The translations under genes and the position numbers were made by a program. The notes beneath the pieces are model-generated. The model searched no databases and had not been told where the DNA came from. It worked only from the letters and a program-made list of their open reading frames with translations. Below, piece by piece: positions 1 through 6,609 of a DNA stretch of 9,258 bases (the stretch's first letter is position 1; each line of letters opens with the position of its first letter). Source of the DNA: Acidobacteriota bacterium (GTDB lineage: Bacteria > Acidobacteriota > Blastocatellia > Pyrinomonadales > Pyrinomonadaceae); the NCBI GenBank assembly GCA_019247865.1, contig JAFBAJ010000674.1:1-9258 (forward strand). Reading direction: 5' to 3'.

Positions 1-798
1 GGCCAGCACTGGGACAAGGTCGGGATGCTGGGGCTCCTGGAACGCTGCGAGCGTTTGAACCTGCGTGCCGCCGCGCGTATCTTCGTCGTCTCGGAGGTCG
101 AGCGGCGCAACCTCCTGCGCGCGGGGATAGCTGAAGAGAAGATCGTCGTCAACCCGAACGGCGTCGACACGGAGAAATTCCGTCCCGACATCGGCGGCGA
201 GCTTGAGCGCGCGCGGCTCGGCCTCGCGCCTGACGAAACGCTCGTCGGCTTCGTCGGCACTTTCGGCCCGTGGCACGGCGTGTTAGCTTTAGCCGAAGCC
301 ATCACGCTCATTCCGCCCGCAGCGCGAATCAAATTCCTGCTCGTCGGCGGCGGAAGCTTAAAGGGCGAGGTCGAGCGCGTGCTGACGGAAGCCGGAGCTT
401 TGGAGCGCGTCATCTTCGCCGGAGTGGTCGAGCACGAGCGCGTGCCCGCGATGCTGGATGCGTGCGACGTGCTGGCCTCGCCGCACGTCCCGCTCGCGGA
501 CGGGAGCGAGTTCTTCGGCTCGCCGACGAAGCTCTTCGAGTACATGGCGATGGGCAAAGGCATCGTCGCCAGCCGCCTCGGGCAGATCGGCGACGTGCTC
601 GCGGATGAAGAGACGGCGCTCCTGGTCGAGCCCGGCCATGTCCGCCAGTTGAGCGACGCGATTCAGCGTCTGGCCGCCTCGAAAGAGCTGCGCCAGCGGC
701 TCGGTGCAGCGGCGAGAGACGCGGCCATCGCGCGCCACACGTGGGGACACAACGCCGCGCGCGTGCTCGATGCGTACCGGGCATGGCTGACAGAATAA
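1..798 (+). CDS. GT4-type glycosyltransferase, 3' part (5' end outside window)
   Basis: Transfers a sugar from a nucleotide-activated donor, probably during surface polysaccharide assembly on the cytoplasmic side of the membrane. The frame is open from base 1 (reading GQHWDKVG before the first internal Met), so the true start lies upstream and 265 residues are visible. The end of the N-terminal Rossmann domain shows ARIFVVSEVERRNLL and then VVNPNGVDTEKFRPD, the usual GT4 'NGVD..RF.P' hinge. The C-terminal donor-binding domain shows VGFVGTFGPWHG, FLLVGGG, the VPAMLDACDVLASP strand and SPTKLFEYMAMGKGIVAS, the conserved GT-B segment with the acidic residue that contacts the nucleotide sugar. About 100-150 N-terminal residues of a normal 370-400 aa GT4 enzyme are missing. 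Donor and acceptor cannot be read from the sequence. The methyltransferase 92 nt downstream on the same strand fits a polysaccharide cluster. Family call is strong; substrate unknown. Confidence 0.93.
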   Translation, partial: GQHWDKVGMLGLLERCERLNLRAAARIFVVSEVERRNLLRAGIAEEKIVVNPNGVDTEKFRPDIGGELERARLGLAPDETLVGFVGTFGPWHGVLALAEAITLIPPAARIKFLLVGGGSLKGEVERVLTEAGALERVIFAGVVEHERVPAMLDACDVLASPHVPLADGSEFFGSPTKLFEYMAMGKGIVASRLGQIGDVLADEETALLVEPGHVRQLSDAIQRLAASKELRQRLGAAARDAAIARHTWGHNAARVLDAYRAWLTE

Positions 799-800
799 TT

Positions 801-870
801 GTAGGGGCAGGGCTGGTCCCTGCCCGCTTTGTGATGATGAAACACGGGCCGGGACCAGCCCTGCCCCTAC
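801..870. repeat. Palindromic intergenic repeat (REP/MITE-like), 26-nt arms
   Basis: Arms 801-820 and 851-870 (gtaggggcagggctggtccc and its exact reverse complement) match perfectly over 20 bp. They extend inward to 826 and 845 with a single mismatch (821/850). The loop is 18 nt. The element starts 2 nt after the glycosyltransferase stop and ends 20 nt before the methyltransferase start. In RNA it would form a very stable hairpin, but no T-run follows, so it is not a classical intrinsic terminator. The TAGGGGCAGG...CCTGCCCCTA type resembles dispersed palindromic repeats of other bacterial genomes (recalled, not searched). Possible roles are mRNA 3'-end protection, attenuation, or a non-autonomous RAYT-mobilised element. 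Confidence 0.85.
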
Positions 871-890
871 GGATGTATTGTAAGTTTTAG

Positions 891-1733
891 ATGATGAAGG
901 AAACCATCGAAGTCAAAAACGAAGCCGCGCTGGATGAGGAGAAGCGGCGTGCGCGCGAGCAGTGGGGGCAAGACCCCTGCGGCGCGGTGCATGGAGAGGA
1001 GCACGAGTTCGGGACGCGCGAGTTCTTCGATTCGGTCGAGCGCCATCGCTATACGGAGTACGCGCCGTGGATGCCTGCCGTGATGGGCTTTGATGAATTC
1101 GCGGGCGCGCGCCTGCTGGAAGTCGGCTGCGGGATGGGCTCAGACCTCTTGCAGTTTGCGCGCGGCGGAGCGAAGGTCACTGGCGTCGACCTCACGCCGC
1201 GCTCGGTTGAGATCACGCGCCACCGTTTTAAGCTCTACGGCGAGCGCGGCGATTTCGTGCTCTCGGACGGCGAGCATCTGCCGTTCGCGTCTGAGAGCTT
1301 CGATGTCGTCTACTCGAACGGCGTGCTGCATCACACGCCGGACACGGCGGGAGCCGTGCGCGAAGTGCATCGCGTCCTGAGGCCCGGCGGGACGGCCAAA
1401 GTGATGCTCTATCACAAACACTCTCTGAACTACTGGGGCGAGATGATCGTCCGGCGCGGCGTCATTGGCGGCGAATTCCTGCGCGGCCGTTCCCCGCAGG
1501 AGATCATGAGCCGCTGGGTCGAATATTCCGAGCACGGCGGTCGCCCGCTCGTCAAAGTCTACAGCCGCGCGGAGTCGCGCAGGCTCTTCGGGATGTTCAG
1601 CCAGATCAGGATCGAAGTCGAACAGATCACACGCCCCGAACTGCGCTTTCTCTCACGCCTCGTCAACGAAAAGCTCTTCCAACGCCTCCGCCGCTCCATC
1701 GGCTGGAACGTCATCATCACCGCGACAAAGTAA
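891..1733 (+). CDS. Class I SAM-dependent methyltransferase (Methyltransf_11 type)
   Basis: Predicted cytosolic methyltransferase of 280 residues using S-adenosylmethionine. Residues 75-90 carry motif I (LLEVGCGMGSDLLQFA). VTGVDLTPRSVEIT (96-109) holds the acidic residue that binds the ribose (Asp100). DGEHLPFASESFDVVYSNGVLHH (126-148) is the adenine-binding and post-motif region, and REVHRVLRPGG (157-167) closes the core. The C-terminal 110 residues (AKVMLYHKHSLNYW onward) are an extension seen in polysaccharide-cluster and small-molecule methyltransferases and may hold substrate specificity. The codon just before ATG 891 is a TAG stop, so the start must be 891 or the adjacent ATG at 894. 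No clear Shine-Dalgarno is visible. Between glycosyltransferase genes, O-methylation of a sugar or lipid-linked glycan is the most likely job. That role is inferred; the fold is clear. Confidence 0.9.
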   Translation: MMKETIEVKNEAALDEEKRRAREQWGQDPCGAVHGEEHEFGTREFFDSVERHRYTEYAPWMPAVMGFDEFAGARLLEVGCGMGSDLLQFARGGAKVTGVDLTPRSVEITRHRFKLYGERGDFVLSDGEHLPFASESFDVVYSNGVLHHTPDTAGAVREVHRVLRPGGTAKVMLYHKHSLNYWGEMIVRRGVIGGEFLRGRSPQEIMSRWVEYSEHGGRPLVKVYSRAESRRLFGMFSQIRIEVEQITRPELRFLSRLVNEKLFQRLRRSIGWNVIITATK

Positions 1734-1741
1734 ATATCTCG

Positions 1742-1805
1742 CGCAAAGGCGCAAAGACGCAAAGAAAAGCATTCAAGCTCGTCTTTGCGTCTTTGCGCCT
1801 TTGCG
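1742..1805. terminator. Perfect 24-bp inverted repeat between convergent genes; probable bidirectional transcription end
   Basis: Left arm 1742-1765 and right arm 1782-1805 are exact reverse complements over 24 bp, with a 16-nt loop. Each arm is three copies of CGCAAAG (or CTTTGCG) at 8-bp spacing, so the element is both palindromic and internally tandem. It lies 8 nt after the methyltransferase stop and 8 nt before the stop of the minus-strand gene, where a shared terminator would sit. No long U-tract follows on either strand, so rho-independent action is uncertain. The CGCAAAGRCGCAAAG motif resembles a short repeat present in many copies in unrelated bacterial genomes (from memory), so a mobile palindrome that landed here is equally possible. 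Confidence 0.7.
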
Positions 1806-1813
1806 TGAAACTT

Positions 1814-4444
1814 TTAGGGTCTGAACATGATATTCGGAATCGGTTGATCGCCCGCCGTTCCGAATTGAATGGCTTGGTAGCTGTTGTTCGAGCTGCGCAG
1901 GATATGCCAGACGCCCTGCCTGTAGACGGCGAAGTCGGTTTTCCTGTCGCCGTCGTAATCGGCCGGAACCGGAACGTCTTCCGCAGTGCCCCACTGCACG
2001 CTCCTCAGCGAGCGCGTCGTGCTCTGCCAGACGTACCAGACGCCCTGCCGGAAGACCGCGTAATCGGTCTTGCCGTCGCCGTCGTAGTCGGCCGGAACGG
2101 GCTTGTCGTTCTGCGCCCCCAACTGCACAGCGTCGAGCGGGAGGTCTGCCTGATACTTGATGTACCAGGTGCCGCCGCGAAAGACCGCGAAGTCCTTCCG
2201 TTGATTGCTGTCATAGTCCGCGGGCAAAGGCACGTCGCTGCCGAGCCCGAACGCGTCGGCATGGAATGAGCTGTCGGAGCTATTGAGCGAATACCACGTG
2301 CCCCCGCGAAAGACGGACACGTCCGCGCGCCCGTCGTTGTCGAAATCGGAAGGCACGGGCGTGTCTCCGCTCGTCCCGAACGGCGTCGCCACGTAGCTGC
2401 CGTCCGAGCTGCGCAGCACATGCCAGACGCCTTCGCGGAAGACGCCGAAATCAACCTTGCCGTCTCCGTCGTAGTCCGCCGGCACTGGCTTGTCCGTGCT
2501 CACGCCCCACGGCACGGCCGCGAAGGAGCCGTTCGAGCTTTTCAGGATGTACCAGAATCCGTTCGACGGGCGAAAGACAGCCAGATCAGCTTTGCCGTCG
2601 CCGTCGAAGTCCGAGGCTCCGGCGCGCGCCGTTGCGTTCGGCTCCAGCTTGAAGACGACCAGATCGAGCGACTGGTCCGGGATGTCGGACGAGGCAGCGA
2701 TGTAGACGTTCCCCTGCGCGTCGAGCAGGAGAGACGTTTGCGCTACGTCGTCTTCGCGGTCGATCAGAAAATCGTAACCTAAGAACGGATTGCCGAAACG
2801 ATAGTTCCAGAGCACCTCTCCTCCGGGCGCGTACTTGATGACCTGCACGTCCGCGTTGGCGAAGCCTTCGGAAGTGACGGCGAGATAGATATTGCCCGCC
2901 GCGTCCACCGCCAGCTTGTTGTCGCCGTCGTAATCGTCGTCGGCCGGGCCGTCGTAGGTCTTCGCCCAGAGCCGCGTCCCTGTGGCGTCGTACTTGGTCA
3001 CGAAGACATCCAGATTCATAAAGCTGAACGGGCCATCCTTCAGATTGGTCGTGCCGCTGAGGATGACGTTGCCCTGTGCGTCCAGCTTCATCGCCACCGG
3101 AAGCTCCGGATAAGTGCCGTCCGTCGCGCTGTAGTTACGCGACCAGATGACGCTCCCGTTCGCGCCGTTCAACTTCAGCAGCGCCGTTTCGGGCTCGTCC
3201 CGAATGGAGATCTGTCCGGAGACATAGACTATGCCGCCGCTGCCGATCTCGATCTCAAAGCCCTTATCGGAATTGGTCCCGCCGGAGTTGTAACGGCTCG
3301 GCGCAGGCCACAGCTCCAGCCCGCTCGGGCTGTATTTGATAGTGATGATGTCGCCGCCCGTCGCATTGGAAACGACCGTCCCGGTGACGTAGACATTGCC
3401 CGACGAATCCACTTCCAGCTCGCCCGCCAGCTCGCCGTCGCCGCTGTCGTAACGCTTGACCCAGACCTGGTTTCCCTCTGCGTCGTATTTGAGCGTCGCG
3501 AAATCCGTGAAGCTGGTGCCGATGGTGAAAGAGCTGCCGGTGATGTAAGCGTTCCCGCTCGCGTCGATCTTCAAGGAGGAGAGCAGGTCATCGCGCTTGG
3601 AAGGCCCGTCGTAAGTTCTGGCCCAGAGCAGTGTGCCGTTCGTGTCGTACTTGAGCAGCAGATAATCATAGCTCTGATCCGCCCCCGTCAGGTTGTTGTA
3701 CGTGTAGCCTGCCAAGTAGACGTTGCCGCTCTGAGTCACGGCGATGTCCAGCGCTCCGTCTTTATAGTTCCCAGCGCCGTTGAAGGTGCGCGTCCACAGG
3801 CGATTGCCGTTCGGGTCTACTTTGAAGAGGATGAGGTCTGTGCTGCCTTTGTCATCCGTGTCCGTAGTGCCGCCGGCATACGTGTTCCCGGCCGCATCGC
3901 GTCCGAGCATCGCGTCGTATTCCGTGAAATGGTTTGCCCCGTCCGTGTACGTCGACCAGCCGAGCGTCGGCGCGTTGGCCGGAGGCGGCGGAGGCGGAGG
4001 CGGAGGCCCGAAGGCGATAAAGTTCTGCACGAAGTCGCTCGCCAGTCCCTCATAAAAGACCGTCGGCGGAGCAAATTCGTAGCCGTCTTTGGAAGGCTCC
4101 AGCGAGTAGGCGTCGCTCACAAGACCGTTGAAAGCGTACGCGCCGTCCGCGTCCGTCGTCGCCGTGCGCTGCCCCGTCTCATCACCGATCAGCGTCAGCA
4201 GCACTCCGCTCATACGCACGCCGTTCTGGTGCGTGACATGGCCCGAGATGGAAAAAGTTTCGCCCTCAGCGCGGGGCTGCGGCCTCGAAGATTTAGCGAA
4301 GGTGATGCGTCCCGCCTGCTGGTCGAGACGCGGAGTTTCCTGCGCTCGCAGAGCGTGCAGCGGCAGAATCATTGAAAGCAGTAAAAATAGCGAGAAAGAC
4401 ACATAGTTCATGCGTCCCGCGAGAGATCTGTCTGATTTTTTCAT
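1814..4444 (-). CDS. Exported SBBP propeller / FG-GAP repeat protein with carboxypeptidase-regulatory-like domain
   Basis: Predicted secreted or surface protein of 876 residues with no enzymatic motif visible. Residues 1-35 form a signal peptide: basic start, hydrophobic VSFSLFLLLSMILPLHAL, then likely cleavage after ALRAQ. Met12 is an alternative start giving a more standard signal length. Residues 63-143 resemble a carboxypeptidase regulatory-like/CNA-B Ig fold (ISGHVTHQNGVRMSGVLLTL, then TDADGAYAFNGL). Residues 147-155 are nine consecutive prolines, a rigid hinge. Residues 160-602 hold eight SBBP-like repeats (DxxGNxY then DLxxxKYDxxGxxLW), a probable beta-propeller. Residues 612-866 hold six FG-GAP/VCBS-like modules with DxDxDG loops. 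No membrane anchor or sorting tail is seen. No good Shine-Dalgarno precedes ATG. The gene is divergent from the kinase and convergent with the methyltransferase. Such proteins are usually annotated as hypothetical or adhesin-like; adhesion or matrix function is an inference. Confidence 0.9.
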   Translation of the reverse strand: MKKSDRSLAGRMNYVSFSLFLLLSMILPLHALRAQETPRLDQQAGRITFAKSSRPQPRAEGETFSISGHVTHQNGVRMSGVLLTLIGDETGQRTATTDADGAYAFNGLVSDAYSLEPSKDGYEFAPPTVFYEGLASDFVQNFIAFGPPPPPPPPPANAPTLGWSTYTDGANHFTEYDAMLGRDAAGNTYAGGTTDTDDKGSTDLILFKVDPNGNRLWTRTFNGAGNYKDGALDIAVTQSGNVYLAGYTYNNLTGADQSYDYLLLKYDTNGTLLWARTYDGPSKRDDLLSSLKIDASGNAYITGSSFTIGTSFTDFATLKYDAEGNQVWVKRYDSGDGELAGELEVDSSGNVYVTGTVVSNATGGDIITIKYSPSGLELWPAPSRYNSGGTNSDKGFEIEIGSGGIVYVSGQISIRDEPETALLKLNGANGSVIWSRNYSATDGTYPELPVAMKLDAQGNVILSGTTNLKDGPFSFMNLDVFVTKYDATGTRLWAKTYDGPADDDYDGDNKLAVDAAGNIYLAVTSEGFANADVQVIKYAPGGEVLWNYRFGNPFLGYDFLIDREDDVAQTSLLLDAQGNVYIAASSDIPDQSLDLVVFKLEPNATARAGASDFDGDGKADLAVFRPSNGFWYILKSSNGSFAAVPWGVSTDKPVPADYDGDGKVDFGVFREGVWHVLRSSDGSYVATPFGTSGDTPVPSDFDNDGRADVSVFRGGTWYSLNSSDSSFHADAFGLGSDVPLPADYDSNQRKDFAVFRGGTWYIKYQADLPLDAVQLGAQNDKPVPADYDGDGKTDYAVFRQGVWYVWQSTTRSLRSVQWGTAEDVPVPADYDGDRKTDFAVYRQGVWHILRSSNNSYQAIQFGTAGDQPIPNIMFRP
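1817..2611 (-). repeat. Six tandem FG-GAP/VCBS-like modules (43-45 aa period) in the exported protein
   Basis: Modules begin at residues 612, 657, 700, 743, 786 and 829, i.e. spacings of 45, 43, 43, 43 and 43 residues (about 129 bp in DNA). Each reads D-[FY]-D-x-D-G-x-x-D-[FYLV]-x-V-[FY]-R, then a W-[YH] strand, then FGT/WGT..D.PVPAD leading to the next. The chain stops at the start of a would-be seventh module (QPIPNIMFRP). Asp-rich loops of this kind bind calcium in integrin-type FG-GAP and VCBS folds. Modules 4 (DYDSNQRKD) and 6 (DYDGDRKTD) have lost expected loop residues and may not bind metal. Repeats are clear at protein level and partly visible in DNA. Confidence 0.85.
2639..3967 (-). 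repeat. Eight SBBP-like beta-propeller repeats in the exported protein
   Basis: The DxxGNxYxxG signature recurs near residues 183, 237, 294, 347, 401, 455, 514 and 575. Each is followed after roughly 20-35 residues by a strand pattern such as DLILFKVDPNGNRLWTRTF or DVFVTKYDATGTRLWAKTY. A single W-containing strand (LGWSTYTDG, 161-169) precedes the first repeat and could close the ring with the last, incomplete one (DLVVFKLEP), the usual velcro closure of propellers. Repeat lengths vary (53-61 residues), so the DNA is not a simple tandem array. Seven or eight blades are both possible. Confidence 0.8.
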
Positions 4445-4653
4445 GGTTTGTCCCGGTTAGTGGCAGGGGACGAAATTAGAACTGGGGGCTCTGAGCTATT
4501 AACCTCCGGGGAACTCCCTTCATTTGGGTTTACTACTTGAACGTACAGTCCGGCCGAAATCACAAAAAATACATGCCGGGCGAAAAAAATTAGGCTATGA
4601 TGCGCCCTCGCACATCGGTCAGCCGTTCGACTTCAAGCCAGTCTCTTCAGCGC
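4445..4653. promoter_or_regulatory. Divergent intergenic region between the exported protein and the kinase
   Basis: This stretch must carry the promoters of both divergent genes. It is richer in A+T than the flanking genes, with A-runs at 4564-4569 and 4583-4588. On the plus strand TTGAAC (4537-4542) is followed after 17 nt by a poor -10 match (tcacaa, 4560-4565), so the promoter guess is weak. On the minus strand no convincing -35/-10 pair is seen. Positions 4597-4653 belong to the kinase if its upstream ATG is used. No operator palindrome stands out. Confidence 0.35.
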
Positions 4654-6609
4654 ATGGCTAAATCAGGCGACAAAATAGGCCCGTACACTCTGGTCAGCAA
4701 GCTGGGACGCGGCGCGTTCGGCGTCGTCTGGCTGGCGGAAAAGCGCACGGCCATCACGACCACCAAGGTGGCGATCAAGATTCCGAACGACGAGGATGTC
4801 GATCTGGAGGCGGTCCGGCATGAAGCCGCGCTGTGGGTGCATGCGAGCGGTCATCCGAACGTGCTGCCCCTCATCGACGCGGACATCTACGACGAACAGA
4901 TCGTCATCGTCAGCGAGTATGCGCCGGACGGCTCGCTCTCGAAATGGCTGGAAACGCATCAGGGCCGTGCGCCTTCCATCGAATCCGCGGTCGAGATGAC
5001 GCTCGGCATCCTGTCCGGGCTTGAGCACCTGCACGCGCGCGGCATCATTCACAGAGACTTAAAGCCGGACAATATCCTCCTCCAGCGCCACACGCCGCGC
5101 CTCGCGGACTTCGGCATCGCACGTATCCTCAAGACCACCTCCCAGAGCACGATTGCCACCGGCACGCCTAATTACATGCCGCCCGAAGCGTTCGACGGCA
5201 AGCGTTCGGAGCAGACGGACATCTGGTCCGTCGGCGTCATCTTTTATCAGCTCCTCTCCGGGCATCTGCCCTTTCCGCAAACAGAGATCACGGCTCTCCT
5301 CGGCGCGATCATCACGCGCGAGCCGGAGCCGCTTCCGGCCACAGTGCCCGCCGGATTACAGCAGCTCATCAAACGCGCTTTGGAGAAAGAGCCGCAACGG
5401 CGTTACGAATCGGCCGGAGAGATGCGCGAAGCCCTGCGCCGAGCGAGCCAGCCCCCGGCCCCGCTCCCCGCGCGCGAAGTCAAAACGGAGGTGCTGCCAC
5501 CAGCCCTGCGCCCGACGGTCAGCAGCCCGACCCTCCCGGCTGCCAGAGCGGATGAAGACAAAGGCGCGAGCCAGAGTACAGACACACCGCAGCTACAGTT
5601 GGAATACTGGACGGCCTTCAAAGATTTCCTGCTCCGGCGCGAAACCATGCTCAAGCCGCCAAAGCCACAGCGACAGCAATGGATGCCCTTTGCACTTGGG
5701 CGCTCAAATTTTCTGCTGGCCGCGACGCTTCACGTGCGGGACAAACGGCTCGGAGTTAACATCACCATCTCCGGCCCGGACGCTAAGGCTTACTACCATC
5801 TATTACATCAGCAAAGAAAAGAGATCGATTGGGAAATCGGAAGCGAGCTGGATTGGAGAGAGCGACCGGACGGTAAGGAAAGCCACATCATCAGCTCTTA
5901 CGACGCAGACCCGGCCGACCGGCTCGACTGGCCCTCTCAACATGCCTGGCTGGCAGAGGAGCTGGAATCGTTCCATCAGGCGTTCGCGTCGAGGATCAGG
6001 GAGCTCAACCTCGCCGATCATTTCCCGGCCGAAGAAGAACCGGCCGCAGCTGAGGAGGAGGAGACGCTTGATGAGTGGAGCGAGGCGCAGACCTCCGAGC
6101 CGCTCTTGCCGACCAGAGCGCTTCGGCCCGCCGACTCTGGTCAGCCGACTCTGCGCAGGGTAATTATGGCTCTGCTGGGAGCTGTCGTCATCGCGCTGCT
6201 GGTCTACGCGGCCGTCTCTTATTTCTGGACAGCGGGCGGGAACAGCCTTTCACCTTTAAGCAATGTTGAAGTGACCACCGCGACCGGTCTCAAATACGAG
6301 GATTTGGTCGAAGGGACAGGAGCGACCGCGCAGACCGGCAAGACCCTGACGGTGAATTACACCGGGACGCTGGAGAACGGAACCAAATTCGACAGCTCGC
6401 GCGATCCGGGCAGGCAGCCGCTCAAGCTCACGCTCGGCAACCACGAAGTCATCAAAGGCTGGGAGGAAGGCTTGACCGGGATGAAGGTCGGCGGCAAACG
6501 CAAGCTCGTCGTTCCTGCAGACCTCGGCTTCGGCGCGGCCGGCAGACCGCCGAAGATTCCCGGCAACTCGACGCTCATCTTTGATGTCGAGCTGCTCGAT
6601 GTGAAGTAA
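4654..6609 (+). CDS. Transmembrane Ser/Thr protein kinase with DUF4268-like domain and extracytoplasmic FKBP domain
   Basis: Predicted Hanks-type kinase of 651 residues numbered from ATG 4654; an in-frame ATG at 4597 would add 19 Ser/Arg-rich residues. I prefer 4654 because GDKIGPYTLVSKLG is the usual N-terminal kinase strand. Kinase domain about 8-262: glycine loop GRGAFG (18-23), Lys42 in VAIK, helix-C Glu57, HRDLKPDN (133-140), DFG (152-154), GTPNYMPPE (170-178) and DIWSVGV. All catalytic residues are present, so it should be active. A Pro-rich linker (265-316) follows. Residues 317-456 match my memory of DUF4268 (YWTAFKDFL, WMPFALGRSNF, ISGPDAKAYYHLL, DRLDWPSQHAWLAEELESFH). Then come an acidic stretch, one membrane span (503-525) and a complete FKBP-type peptidyl-prolyl isomerase domain (537-651; VNYTG, KFDSS, VIKGWEEGL, GFGAAGRPP, TLIFDVELL). 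Predicted topology is kinase inside, FKBP outside. The domain order is unusual; ligand and targets are unknown. Confidence 0.92.
   Translation: MAKSGDKIGPYTLVSKLGRGAFGVVWLAEKRTAITTTKVAIKIPNDEDVDLEAVRHEAALWVHASGHPNVLPLIDADIYDEQIVIVSEYAPDGSLSKWLETHQGRAPSIESAVEMTLGILSGLEHLHARGIIHRDLKPDNILLQRHTPRLADFGIARILKTTSQSTIATGTPNYMPPEAFDGKRSEQTDIWSVGVIFYQLLSGHLPFPQTEITALLGAIITREPEPLPATVPAGLQQLIKRALEKEPQRRYESAGEMREALRRASQPPAPLPAREVKTEVLPPALRPTVSSPTLPAARADEDKGASQSTDTPQLQLEYWTAFKDFLLRRETMLKPPKPQRQQWMPFALGRSNFLLAATLHVRDKRLGVNITISGPDAKAYYHLLHQQRKEIDWEIGSELDWRERPDGKESHIISSYDADPADRLDWPSQHAWLAEELESFHQAFASRIRELNLADHFPAEEEPAAAEEEETLDEWSEAQTSEPLLPTRALRPADSGQPTLRRVIMALLGAVVIALLVYAAVSYFWTAGGNSLSPLSNVEVTTATGLKYEDLVEGTGATAQTGKTLTVNYTGTLENGTKFDSSRDPGRQPLKLTLGNHEVIKGWEEGLTGMKVGGKRKLVVPADLGFGAAGRPPKIPGNSTLIFDVELLDVK

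Noticed and set aside
1793..2269. 158-codon plus-strand open frame opposite the FG-GAP modules
   Set aside because: Periodic pattern mirrors the repeats of the real minus-strand gene, and it begins inside the inverted repeat.
1817..2611. Regular spacing of similar DNA that could suggest a CRISPR array
   Set aside because: The period is 129 bp, the repeats are coding and imperfect, and they translate to FG-GAP-like modules in one frame.
5153..6163. 336-codon open frame on the plus strand overlapping the kinase in another frame
   Set aside because: Its translation is Ser/Arg/Pro-rich and without motifs, while the overlapping frame carries intact kinase and DUF4268-like sequence.
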